Shown: positions 52,019 through 59,795 of the stretch, piece by piece
Layout: each line of letters begins with the position of its first letter
How positions within the stretch are numbered: position 1 is the stretch's first letter
Source: Actinomycetes bacterium
GTDB lineage: Bacteria > Actinomycetota > Actinomycetes > Mycobacteriales > Mycobacteriaceae
Assembly (NCBI GenBank): GCA_023404955.1
Contig: JAEXZY010000007.1
Coordinates: 48,748-112,747, forward strand
Reading direction: 5' to 3'
DNA: 64,000 bases
Made by a program: the position numbers and the translations under genes
Notes under the pieces: generated by a model
What the model was told of the DNA's origin: nothing
Seen by the model: the letters and a program-made list of their open reading frames with translations, nothing else
The model's database searches: none

Positions 52019-53256
52019 CGGGACACCGTGATCGGCACCGACAGTGGCCTGCGCACGTAGCTGCCACCGGCCCAGACGATCCCGGCTTCGTCGATCTCGA
52101 AGTCGGGGACGCGGCTCAGCAGTTCGGACAGTGCCACCCGGGCTTGCATGCGGGCCGCGGCCGAGCCCAGGCAGAAGTGCGCGCCGTGGCTGAACGTGAG
52201 GATGTTCCGCGGGTTGCGGGTGACGTCGAGTTCGGCTGCGTCGTCGCCGTATTCGCGTTCGTCGCGGTTGGCGGAGCCGTAGAGGAACAGCACTTTGCGA
52301 CCCGCAGGGATCGTTCTATCGCCTACTGTGACGTCGCGGGTGGTGGTCCGGGCCAGGCCCTGCACCGGGGAGGTGAGCCGCAGGAATTCGTCGACGGCGC
52401 CGGGTATCAGACCGGGATCGTCGACCAGGCGGCGGCGCTGCTCGGGCCGCTGGTGCAGGAGCTGAACCGCCCCGCCGAGCATGCCCGTGGTGGTGTCGTT
52501 TCCTCCGGTGACCATCGTGAAGGTGAACGCGAGCACAGAGAGCACGCCGGCGATGTCACCGTCGGCGCCGACACCGGCGCTGACCAGGTGTGAGACGGTG
52601 TCGTCACCGGGGTCGACGCGGCGCCGCTCGATGAGCGCGGTGAAGTACGCCATCATCTCCCCGAGCGCGTCACCGAGGGTCTCCAGTGCGCCGCCGATTC
52701 CGCCGTCGGCGGTGTTGGCCGCGACGATCGCCTCGGTCCACCCGTCGAACTTGCCGCGGTCGGCTTCCGGCACGCCGAGGTAGTGGGCGACGACCATCGA
52801 CGGCAGGGGTTTGAACAGTTCGCCGACGATGTCGCCGCCGCCGCGCGAACGCAACTCCTCGATCCGTTCGACGATGAACTCGCGCACCGTCGGCTCGATC
52901 ACCTCGACCTGGCGCGGGGTGAAACCCCGGGACACCAACTTGCGGAACTCGGTGTGGGTCGGGGGATCCTGCATGACCATCGGCGGATTGTCCGTCAGCC
53001 CGATCATCTCGAGTTCGCCGTAGTTGACGGTCAGGCCCTGCGCCGAGGAGAACGTCTGGTGGTCGCGTGCGGCGGCCCAGATGTCAGCGTGCCGGGAGAG
53101 CACGTAGTAGTCGTGATCGGGCCGGTCGGCGGGGACGACGTGGTGGACGGGGTCGTGGTCACGCAGCGCGCTGTACATCGGCCAGGGGTCTGCCCAGGTG
53201 TCGGCGGTGGCGAGGGTGAACCGTACCGGAGCGCTATGAGACATAACCGTCGACAT
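52015..53256 (-). CDS. cyp130: Cytochrome P450 CYP130
   Basis: A 413-residue P450. The I-helix TMVTGGNDTTTG carries the acid-alcohol-like Asn-Asp-Thr, the ExxR is in EFLRLTSP, and the heme-binding loop FSHGAHFCLGSAAARM has the proximal Cys. It is very close to M. tuberculosis CYP130 (Rv1256c), which binds azoles and accepts amine-type substrates in vitro; the natural substrate is unknown. ATG 53256 is used; an in-frame ATG at 53244 is equally possible and both lie in the palindrome. Confidence 0.95.
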   Translation of the reverse strand: MSTVMSHSAPVRFTLATADTWADPWPMYSALRDHDPVHHVVPADRPDHDYYVLSRHADIWAAARDHQTFSSAQGLTVNYGELEMIGLTDNPPMVMQDPPTHTEFRKLVSRGFTPRQVEVIEPTVREFIVERIEELRSRGGGDIVGELFKPLPSMVVAHYLGVPEADRGKFDGWTEAIVAANTADGGIGGALETLGDALGEMMAYFTALIERRRVDPGDDTVSHLVSAGVGADGDIAGVLSVLAFTFTMVTGGNDTTTGMLGGAVQLLHQRPEQRRRLVDDPGLIPGAVDEFLRLTSPVQGLARTTTRDVTVGDRTIPAGRKVLFLYGSANRDEREYGDDAAELDVTRNPRNILTFSHGAHFCLGSAAARMQARVALSELLSRVPDFEIDEAGIVWAGGSYVRRPLSVPITVSR

Positions 53257-53263
53257 GTCTCAT
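53236..53263. promoter_or_regulatory. Palindromic operator over the cyp130 start codons
   Basis: ATGAGACAT (53236-53244) and ATGTCTCAT (53255-53263) are perfect 9-bp inverted repeats with a 10-bp spacer, spanning both candidate start codons of cyp130. The TetR regulator encoded at the end of the operon is the likely binder. Confidence 0.7.
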
Positions 53264-53411
53264 GGATACGACGTGAGGCAGCTTCGTGTCAAGGGTTGAC
53301 GATGCTCACCGCAAATCGGTGCTGCCAGCTCTGCACGTGGAGCTGCACTCGCCAGCCGCAAATGTTTGACCGGATGGCGAGGGCGCCGCGGCCCGGTTGA
53401 GCGACGAGAGT

Positions 53412-54299
53412 TCAGCCGAAGGCGTGCAGTGCGTCCATGACCGTCGTGACTGCCGGCGAGGGAGTGCCCGGTATCCGCACGATGGCGGTGCGTCGCGTCT
53501 CGGGGGGCCCATCGGTGACCCGCAAGAGGATCACGCCGTGGGGCGGGTTGGCGGCAAGTCCCGGTGGGGCGGTGGTGAGGCCACATCCGGCGGCGACCAG
53601 GTGGAGTTTCGTCAGCCAGTCCTTGGCATGGTGAGCGATGCGAGGGCGGCCCGGGACGCCGGGCCATACCCCCAATAACGGATCATCGCCGGCTGACGAG
53701 CTGGCGATCCACGTAGCGTCGGCCAGGTCGGCAAGACTCACCGATGATCGGCCCGCGAAGTCGCCGGTGGCCGGCGCCGCGATGAGAAGCTCTGTCTCGG
53801 ACAATGATTCGACGGCCAGCGGTGGGGACTGATGGTCGAACGGACGGTGCGGAGGTCGCGAGGTGACGACGGCCAGATCGAGTGCGCCCGCACGCACGGC
53901 GCGTACCAGGGCTGGCGTTGTTCCCTCGCGGGTACTCACGTGCACGTCTCCGCGGCGACGCAATGCCGTCAGAACGGACGGGAGCAGCGTCGCACCGGCG
54001 CTGATGTAGGCGCCCAGGCGGACACGCGGAGCTTTGTCGGATCCGGTCAGCTCGCGCTGCGCAGCATCCAGTTCATCGAGGGCGATACGCGCATGGCGAA
54101 GCAGCGTCAGGCCCGCCGGGGTCAATCGCACCCCCAGTCGATGCCGCTCGAACAGCGGCATGGCGGCTGCACGCTCGAGGGCAGCGGCCTGTCGTGAGAT
54201 CCCCGACTGGGTGTAGCCCAGGTCGATTGCGGCGGCGCTGAAGCTTCCTCGCTCGGCCACCGATCGAAGAACACGCAATGCTGCGATCGACAGATCCAT
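53412..54299 (-). CDS. LysR-family transcriptional regulator
   Basis: A 295-residue LysR regulator. The winged helix (residues 1-60) has LRVLRSVAERGSFSAAAIDLGYTQSGISRQAAALE; the C-terminal substrate-binding domain begins near 90 (VRLGAYISAGATLLPSVLTAL). It lies divergently next to a zinc-type alcohol dehydrogenase, its likely target. The start is ATG 54299; a TTG two codons upstream is possible. About 155 bp separates it from cyp130. Confidence 0.92.
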   Translation of the reverse strand: MDLSIAALRVLRSVAERGSFSAAAIDLGYTQSGISRQAAALERAAAMPLFERHRLGVRLTPAGLTLLRHARIALDELDAAQRELTGSDKAPRVRLGAYISAGATLLPSVLTALRRRGDVHVSTREGTTPALVRAVRAGALDLAVVTSRPPHRPFDHQSPPLAVESLSETELLIAAPATGDFAGRSSVSLADLADATWIASSSAGDDPLLGVWPGVPGRPRIAHHAKDWLTKLHLVAAGCGLTTAPPGLAANPPHGVILLRVTDGPPETRRTAIVRIPGTPSPAVTTVMDALHAFG

Positions 54300-54309
54300 G
54301 ATCAAACCT

Positions 54310-54322
54310 CATATCAGCTATG
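54310..54322. promoter_or_regulatory. Candidate LysR box
   Basis: CATATCAGCTATG holds the inverted arms CATA and TATG around a 5-bp spacer, midway between the LysR start and the dehydrogenase GTG, a weak version of the LTTR T-N11-A pattern. It argues for the later GTG at 54371 as the dehydrogenase start, since an ATG at 54320 would lie inside it. Confidence 0.3.
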
Positions 54323-54370
54323 CCGCATTGCCGCTACCAGCATGGCTCTGCCGTTTCTATCGTCGAGGGC

Positions 54371-55450
54371 GTGAACGCAGCAATCCTCGAACAGTTCGGC
54401 CGTCCGTTGACCGTCGCGGCGGTCCCGGACCCGCCACGCAACGGCGGCGAGGTGCTCGTCGATGTGCTATCCGCGTTGGTCCTGCCCTACAGCGCCGAAG
54501 TGTTCTCCGGCGAGCGGCGTTATCCGCTGGAACCGCCGGTCATTCCCGGTGTCGGCGGTATCGGCAAGATAGCCGAGGCCGGTCCCGATTCGACTCAGCT
54601 GAATGTCGGTGACCTGGTGTGGTGTGACCCCACGGTGCGATCGCGAGATGACGCCAGCACTCCGGATATCACTCTGCAGGGCTGGAGTTCTCGCGGGGAG
54701 GGCGGACTGCGGTTGTCGCGACACTTTCACCACGGTGCGTTCGCCCAGCGCATGGCCGTTCCCACGGAGAACATCGCCCGGGTACCCGAGGGGGCGGATC
54801 CCGCGCGCTGGTCGGCTATCGGGATATACCTCGTGCCCTACGGCGGTCTGCTCGCCGCCGATCTGCGTGCGGGTGAAACGCTGCTCGTCAGCGGCGCCAC
54901 CGGCAACTATGGGAGTGCGGCTGTCGCGGTGGGATTGGCGATGGGCGCTGCCAGGGTGGTGTGTCCCGGGCGAAATGCCGCCGCACTGGCCGATCTCCGA
55001 CGCACGTTCGGAGAACGGGTGCGTCCCGTCATGCTCACCGGTGGACCCGAGGATGACCGCACGGCAATGCTGGACGCAGGCGACGGAGCCGTCGACGTCG
55101 TCATCGATCTGCTTCCGCCCAGCGTCAGCACGGAGGTGGTGCGCACCGCGGTGCTGACTGTGCGTGAACACGGCCGGGTGGTGCTGATGGGCGGCGTTGG
55201 CATGCGTGGAGGTGAGGAACTCCGGCTGCCCTACCCGTGGCTGATGCGCAACTGCGTGACCGTCCGCGGGCAGTGGATGTATGACCGGACGGCCATACCC
55301 CGTCTCATCGAGCTGGCCCGCTCCGGACTTCTCGACCTCGAACATGACACCGTCACCACCTTCCGACTCGAACAGGTCAACGAGGCCATCACTCACGCGG
55401 CACGCGACAGCGGACCCTTCCATCGAACCGTCATCACACCAGGGCTGTGA
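54371..55450 (+). CDS. Medium-chain alcohol dehydrogenase/quinone oxidoreductase-like protein
   Basis: A 359-residue MDR-superfamily protein. The N-terminal GroES-like domain has EVLVDVLSALVLPYSAEVFSGE, PPVIPGVGGIGKI; the Rossmann domain has SGATGNYGSAAVAVGLAMGA and VDVVIDLLPP. The zinc ligands of classical alcohol dehydrogenases (Cys-His-Glu near the N-terminus) are replaced, so it is probably a zinc-independent quinone-reductase-like enzyme. It is divergent from the LysR gene, its probable regulator. Confidence 0.85.
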   Translation: MNAAILEQFGRPLTVAAVPDPPRNGGEVLVDVLSALVLPYSAEVFSGERRYPLEPPVIPGVGGIGKIAEAGPDSTQLNVGDLVWCDPTVRSRDDASTPDITLQGWSSRGEGGLRLSRHFHHGAFAQRMAVPTENIARVPEGADPARWSAIGIYLVPYGGLLAADLRAGETLLVSGATGNYGSAAVAVGLAMGAARVVCPGRNAAALADLRRTFGERVRPVMLTGGPEDDRTAMLDAGDGAVDVVIDLLPPSVSTEVVRTAVLTVREHGRVVLMGGVGMRGGEELRLPYPWLMRNCVTVRGQWMYDRTAIPRLIELARSGLLDLEHDTVTTFRLEQVNEAITHAARDSGPFHRTVITPGL

Positions 55451-55570
55451 TGCAGCATGTCGTATGAGAAGTCTGCGGACCGAACCCGGAGCGAACGACG
55501 GCCATTGGGTTGTCCCCTTCGATGGAACGCTCCCATCGGGGGATACGGACGCTGCGTGCAGTTGCGGATT

Positions 55571-55612
55571 GAGGTCGGTATGACCGTGGCGCACCAGAGC
55601 GATGTTCGTCAC
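55571..55612 (-). pseudogene. Possible remnant of a histidine phosphatase gene
   Basis: On the minus strand, an AAAGG ribosome binding site (55618-55623) and a GTG start lead into VTNIALVRHGHTDLN, the typical beginning of a phosphoglycerate-mutase-like histidine phosphatase with the RHG catalytic motif. After this the family sequence stops and the frame runs on as antisense of the dehydrogenase. It lies in the 244-bp gap between two convergent genes. Confidence 0.45.
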
Positions 55613-55694
55613 CGAAGGCCTTTCTAGGCACCAACTTCGGAGATATGCGGACGGCGGTGGTCCACATCGGCTCATCGCCCGCAGATGGGCGTCG

Positions 55695-56816
55695 TCACGC
55701 CCGCACACCACCGGTGTAGAACTCGACGAGCGAGTACGGGGCGCGGTCGCCCAGCATGAGGCCGACGATCGTGTCGGCGAATTGCGCGGCCTTCTCGCTC
55801 CGCAAGAACAGGTCCTGTTCGTAGGCGGTGAAGGCCGCTTCGAGATCGTCTGGGTGTGCGGCGATCGCCTTGCCGAGTTCTGCGCCGTCGACCATCGCCA
55901 TGTTTGCGCCATCCCCCGACGGGGCGGTCACGTGTGCGGCATCACCGAGCAGCGTCACCCCCGGTAGACGGTTCCACCGGTGCCCGTTGGGCAGGGCGAA
56001 GACGGGGCGCTGAATAAGCGGGGTGTCGGCGGCGGTGATCAACCTCGTGAGTTGAGGAGCCCACCCCACGAATTCGGCTGCAACTCGGGCACGGGCAGAC
56101 GCGGGATCGCCGAAGTCGACTCCGTCGACGAAGTCGGCGGGGCAACGCATTTGGATGTACGTGTGGATGACGTCGGGTTCGCGATGGGCGACAATTCCGA
56201 GGCCGGGTGCCAGAGCGAACATGGCGCCGCCGCCTACCGTCGCGGCCGCGTCCGGGTGTCGTGTGTCCGGGTCGCGGAGATAGGCCTCGAAGTAGGTGGT
56301 GCCGGCGTAGTGGGGCGTGACCGTCGAGAGCAAGGATCGGACCTTGGACCAGGCGCCGTCGGCACCGACGAGTGCACGCGTAGTGACGGTCGCGCCGTCG
56401 GCGAACGTCAGGCGCTGCGCTCCGTCGCCCAGCGACGCGACGGCGGCGACCTTGCGGCCCCACGTGACCGTCCCGTCGGGCAGCGACTCGAGCAGGATTC
56501 GTCGCAAGTCACCTCGAAGTACCTCCGGACGCCCGCCGGTGCCGGGTTCTTCGAGAAGCACCGCGCCGTGTCGATCGAGCACGCGTGAGGCGTCCGCGCC
56601 CTCGTGGATGATCGCCCGAAAATCGTTCACGAGGTCCGCGGCCTGCAACGCCGCCTGACCCTCGTCGTGGTGGATGTCGAGGTGACCGCCCTGGGTGCGG
56701 GCGACTGCCGACGGCTCCGCCTCGTACACCGTGGCGGGGATGCCGTGCACGTGCAGAACCCTGGCCAAAGTGAGGCCGCCCAGGCCGGCGCCGACGATCG
56801 TGATGGGTGAGGTCAT
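55695..56816 (-). CDS. FAD-dependent monooxygenase, TetX-like
   Basis: A 373-residue flavoprotein monooxygenase. IVGAGLGGLTLARVLHVHG binds FAD; GGHLDIHHDEGQAAL follows; RGDLRRILLESLP and LVGADGAWSKVRSLL (DG motif) and GVTLLGDAAHVTAPSGDGANMAMVDGAEL (GD motif) complete the PHBH/TetX family pattern. It may hydroxylate an aromatic or antibiotic-like compound. The ATG 56816 is 75 bp from the divergent TetR gene, across two palindromes. Confidence 0.9.
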   Translation of the reverse strand: MTSPITIVGAGLGGLTLARVLHVHGIPATVYEAEPSAVARTQGGHLDIHHDEGQAALQAADLVNDFRAIIHEGADASRVLDRHGAVLLEEPGTGGRPEVLRGDLRRILLESLPDGTVTWGRKVAAVASLGDGAQRLTFADGATVTTRALVGADGAWSKVRSLLSTVTPHYAGTTYFEAYLRDPDTRHPDAAATVGGGAMFALAPGLGIVAHREPDVIHTYIQMRCPADFVDGVDFGDPASARARVAAEFVGWAPQLTRLITAADTPLIQRPVFALPNGHRWNRLPGVTLLGDAAHVTAPSGDGANMAMVDGAELGKAIAAHPDDLEAAFTAYEQDLFLRSEKAAQFADTIVGLMLGDRAPYSLVEFYTGGVRA

Positions 56817-56828
56817 CGTATCGCTCCT

Positions 56829-56870
56829 ATTTGGAACCACATTCCAAATGAACTGTGGAACACCATTCCA
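56829..56870. promoter_or_regulatory. Tandem operator between monooxygenase and TetR genes
   Basis: A perfect 8-bp palindrome pair ATTTGGAA (56829-56836) and TTCCAAAT (56842-56849) is followed by a second weaker copy TGGAA (56856-56860) and TTCCA (56866-56870); both have a 5-bp spacer and centres 24 bp apart. The two operators fill the intergenic region of the divergent pair. Confidence 0.75.
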
Positions 56871-56890
56871 GTTGTGTCAAACTGGGCGTC

Positions 56891-57565
56891 ATGGCGACGA
56901 GGAGTCGACGAGGTCGACCGCGCGGCGACGCGCTGTCCAGGGAGCGAATTGTCGGTGCGGCCATCGCGATGCTCGACGAGGAGGGCGAGGGTGCGCTGAC
57001 GTTCCGCCGGCTCACGACTCGCCTTGGAACGGGCAGCGGCGCCATTTACTGGCATGTCGCCGACAAGGAGGAACTGCTGGCGGCGGCTGCCGACGTCGTC
57101 GTTGCACGAGCGGTGGCCGGCGTCGCCGCCGGCGCGGAACCGAAGGAGGCCATTCGCGCCATCGCTTCCGCGGTGTTCGATGCGTTCAACACGCACCCGT
57201 GGCTGGGCACGCAGCTGGCCCGAGTGCCCTGGCAACCTGCGATGCTGCACCTCTTCGAAGGCATCGGCACACCCTTGCAGGTCCTCGGAGTGCCTCGAGC
57301 TGCGCAGTTCAACGCGGCCACCGCGCTCGTCAGCTACGTCGTCGCGTTGGCGGCTCAACACGCCGCAGGCGCCCGACTGCAGTTGCGTGAGACGGATCGA
57401 TCGGCTTTCCTCGCGGCCGTCGCCGAACGGTGGATGGCGCAGAGCGATTCAACGACTCACCCGTTCGTGCATCAGCTGGCAGCACAACTCGCCGAGCATG
57501 ACGACCGCGAGCAGTTCGTCGCCGGAATCGATCTCATCCTCGCTGGAATCGACACGCTCCGATAG
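56891..57565 (+). CDS. TetR-family regulator (TetR_C-like)
   Basis: A 224-residue TetR protein. RGRPRGDALSRERIVGAAIAMLDEEGEGALTFRRLTTRLGTGSGAIYWHVADKEEL contains the helix-turn-helix (in pieces, with GSGAIYWHVADKEEL as recognition part); the C-terminal half resembles the TetR_C domain of tetracycline-type repressors. It is divergent from a TetX-like monooxygenase with shared operators, the layout of a drug-response switch. Target and ligand are unknown. Confidence 0.9.
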   Translation: MATRSRRGRPRGDALSRERIVGAAIAMLDEEGEGALTFRRLTTRLGTGSGAIYWHVADKEELLAAAADVVVARAVAGVAAGAEPKEAIRAIASAVFDAFNTHPWLGTQLARVPWQPAMLHLFEGIGTPLQVLGVPRAAQFNAATALVSYVVALAAQHAAGARLQLRETDRSAFLAAVAERWMAQSDSTTHPFVHQLAAQLAEHDDREQFVAGIDLILAGIDTLR

Positions 57566-57749
57566 ACGTGACTCAGTTATCGCCACTGCCAACCTGCCGC
57601 CGGCCCGCCGAATGGCCGTGGTGGGTTGTCAGCGTGCGGAATTCGCGCTGATGCGCTGCCGCAGAGGGACATTGAGCGCAATGCTCAGCGAGCAGTGGGA
57701 GTTGTGCTCGAGGTGGTTGATCGCAGCATCAAAACTGTGCAAGGCAGCG

Positions 57750-58082
57750 CTATCGCGCTTCGGGTTCGTCGTTCAGTGCAATCGGCGTGCAAGCCACGTA
57801 GTACTGCGTTGCATCGCCGGATTCGGTCTTCTCCACGACGGTCACAAGGTACTTGTCGCCGTGCTGCCGTTGCTCTAGATCGGTTGCAGCAGAAAGTACT
57901 TCCTCGACAGTGGTGTGCAATTCAGAGGCGAGCCGATCGACCGCGACTGGTTGCCCGGGCGGCTGGGATCGCAGGTGCGCTACGAGGCGATCTGACAGAG
58001 TCACGACATCGACAATACCGGCGGGTGTCGACGAGGCACATTGTCCGGATCGGACCACCTCACAGCTCTGACACACGGCCAT
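57750..58082 (-). CDS. Small CxxC plus winged-helix-like protein, unknown
   Basis: A 110-residue protein I do not recognise. It begins AVCQSCEVVRSGQC (three Cys, CxxC first), then a helical segment that looks like a winged helix (LVAHLRSQPPGQPVAVDRLASELHTTVEEVLSAATDLEQRQ) and a beta-rich end. Its start overlaps the stop of the TetR gene upstream by 23 bp (58060-58082), so both are cotranscribed. It may be a zinc-binding accessory regulator. The 184 bp before it hold nothing recognisable. Confidence 0.6.
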   Translation of the reverse strand: MAVCQSCEVVRSGQCASSTPAGIVDVVTLSDRLVAHLRSQPPGQPVAVDRLASELHTTVEEVLSAATDLEQRQHGDKYLVTVVEKTESGDATQYYVACTPIALNDEPEAR

Positions 58083-58683
58083 CGTCGCCACCAATCGCGC
58101 CGCGGACGAAGGTGGCCAGGGCGCGTGCGGGCAGGTTGGCTTTCATAGATCCGTTGGCGGCGCGTTGTAACGCGAGCCCATGCGACAGCGCAATTTGCGC
58201 AACGCCGAATTCATAGGGCGTGAGCGCTGATTCGATGCCCAACCGATCGAAATGGGTGGCGATGAGTTGCCCGAGACGTTCACGGTAGGACTCATAGATC
58301 TGGCCGAACTCGTGGGCCTTCGAGCCGCCACGCATCGTGTACAACTGAAATTCGGTCGTCATCAAGCACCAGCTGCTGTCGTCGCCGAGCACGCGATAGC
58401 GCCGTTCGATGGCGGGGGCGAGGCCGGACGCGGATTTGATGCGGGTCAGGGCCCGGCCGAGCGTATCTATCTCGGCGTCGAGATGACGGCGTATCAGTTC
58501 GAGGAACAACTCGTCTTTCGAGTCGAAATTCGAGTAGAACGCACCGCGGGTGAACCCGGCCTCCTCGGCGATGACGTCGATGGGCGCCGCCTCGAAGCCG
58601 ACGCGGCAGAACACCCGGCCGGCGGCCTCGATGAGGCGTTGTCGCGTAACTTCTCGCTGCTCGGTACGGGTCAACCGCGCCAC
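58060..58683 (-). CDS. TetR/AcrR-family regulator
   Basis: A 207-residue TetR regulator. The HTH domain includes ARLTRTEQREVTRQRLIEAAGRVFCRVGFEAAPIDVIAEEAGFTRGAFYSNFDSKDELFL in pieces, with GFTRGAFYSNFDSKDEL as the recognition helix and helix 4. The GTG at 58683 gives the natural N-terminus. Three palindromes at 58705-58748 separate it from the divergent alpha/beta hydrolase, the likely target. Confidence 0.9.
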   Translation of the reverse strand: MARLTRTEQREVTRQRLIEAAGRVFCRVGFEAAPIDVIAEEAGFTRGAFYSNFDSKDELFLELIRRHLDAEIDTLGRALTRIKSASGLAPAIERRYRVLGDDSSWCLMTTEFQLYTMRGGSKAHEFGQIYESYRERLGQLIATHFDRLGIESALTPYEFGVAQIALSHGLALQRAANGSMKANLPARALATFVRGAIGGDDGRVSEL

Positions 58684-58704
58684 GCTTACCTCCCGTTCAC
58701 GTCT

Positions 58705-58748
58705 GGGTATTGTATACCCTGCTGACATACAGGAGTGTATCGAGATAC
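58705..58748. promoter_or_regulatory. Three clustered palindromes between TetR and hydrolase genes
   Basis: GGGTAT-TGT-ATACCC (58705-58719), ATACA-GGAG-TGTAT (58727-58740) and GTATC-GA-GATAC (58737-58748) are all perfect within their arms and share the core GTAT/ATAC. They lie 22-65 bp upstream of the TetR start and 46-89 bp upstream of the hydrolase. Confidence 0.65.
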
Positions 58749-58793
58749 GATCATGAATCTTACTAGGGCGGGTGCGAAGGGGAGTGTGAGCCG

Positions 58794-59666
58794 ATGACCC
58801 GTAGCGACGGTGTACCCACCGCAGCCGAGTGGATCGGCGAGAACAACGCCCTCATCAGCCGGCGCGGTCATCGCATCGCCTACCGTCGACGTGGCACCGG
58901 TCCTATCGTGCTGTTGCTTCATGGCTTCCCCACATGGTCATACGATTACGCCGAGGTTGCCGCTTACCTCGCCGTCGACCACGATGTCATCACGCTGGAC
59001 TTCCTGGGCTACGGCGCTTCCGACAAGCCAGATCACTACGACTATTCCGTCGGCGAATCCGCCGACACCGTCGAGGATCTCGCCGCGTTTCTCAACGTGG
59101 AGTCGGTGCGGCTGGTCGTCCACGACTACGGCGGCATCGTAGGCCAGGAGTTGATTGACCGTGCGCAGCGCGGCGTGCTTTCGTTCACGATCGACAGCCT
59201 GGTTGTGTTGAACTCCGGCATCGTCTACAGCGCGTACCGTCCTACGCGGCTTCAGCGCTTGCTGATCTTGCCAGTTGTGGGCACGCTCCTGGCGTCTCGT
59301 GTCTCCGCTGCGCGCGTTCGCTCCGGGCTGGACGCGATTCGAGGATCGGCGCTCACTGACGCAGAGTTCGACGAACTGTGGCATGGCATCTGCCGAAACG
59401 ACGGACACAAGCTCGCGCATCTACACATCAAGTACAACACCGAGCGGGCACAACACCACCGCCGTTGGGAAGTGGCTCTGGCCAGTTGGCGGCGGCCGTT
59501 GCATCTCGTTTGGGGACTGGAGGACCCAGTATCTGGCCGCCACGTGTTAGAAGCGGCAGTCAGCGCGTACCCGCACGCACAGGTCACCGAACTCGCGGGT
59601 GTGGGCCATTACCCGCAATCCGAGGCCGCTCGAACCGTCGCCGACGTCATACGCCGAGCGCAGTGA
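58794..59666 (+). CDS. Alpha/beta hydrolase, epoxide hydrolase/haloalkane dehalogenase-like
   Basis: A 290-residue alpha/beta hydrolase. HGFPTWSYDY is the oxyanion-hole region (HGxP); VVHDYGGIVGQEL holds an Asp nucleophile, as in epoxide hydrolases and haloalkane dehalogenases rather than serine esterases; GLEDPVSGRH has the acid and GVGHYPQSEA the His. Natural substrate unknown. It is divergent from the TetR gene, with 110 bp of clustered palindromes between them. Confidence 0.88.
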   Translation: MTRSDGVPTAAEWIGENNALISRRGHRIAYRRRGTGPIVLLLHGFPTWSYDYAEVAAYLAVDHDVITLDFLGYGASDKPDHYDYSVGESADTVEDLAAFLNVESVRLVVHDYGGIVGQELIDRAQRGVLSFTIDSLVVLNSGIVYSAYRPTRLQRLLILPVVGTLLASRVSAARVRSGLDAIRGSALTDAEFDELWHGICRNDGHKLAHLHIKYNTERAQHHRRWEVALASWRRPLHLVWGLEDPVSGRHVLEAAVSAYPHAQVTELAGVGHYPQSEAARTVADVIRRAQ

Positions 59667-59687
59667 TGACGAGTATCGGCCATCTGA

Positions 59688-59795
59688 AACAGATTTCGAG
59701 AGCTGCTCGGCGAGCAACCAGATCGCGATCCCGCGCAACGAGAGCGGTTGTTGCGCATCGTGATCGACGGAATGCGCCGCTGGGTCACTGATGTA
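59688..59795 (+). pseudogene. Possible TetR C-terminal remnant
   Basis: After the hydrolase stop, one plus frame reads RELLGEQPDRDPAQRERLL followed by RIVIDGMRRWVTDVG, a pattern common at the C-terminus of TetR regulators. No start or DNA-binding part is present and the segment overlaps the end of the DUF1906 gene only at its tail. It could be a decayed regulator gene or coincidence. Confidence 0.35.
59733..59756. terminator. Hairpin between hydrolase and DUF1906 genes
   Basis: GCGCAAC (59733-59739) and GTTGCGC (59750-59756) form a 7-bp stem with a 10-base loop between two convergent genes, suited to bidirectional termination. Confidence 0.4.

Noticed and set aside
54467..55912. 481-codon minus-strand frame over the alcohol dehydrogenase
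   Set aside because: Most of it is a shadow of the dehydrogenase and monooxygenase; only the short histidine-phosphatase-like start within it is of interest.
57566..57749. Possible small gene after the TetR regulator
   Set aside because: No start with ribosome binding site and no conserved pattern; regarded as intergenic DNA.
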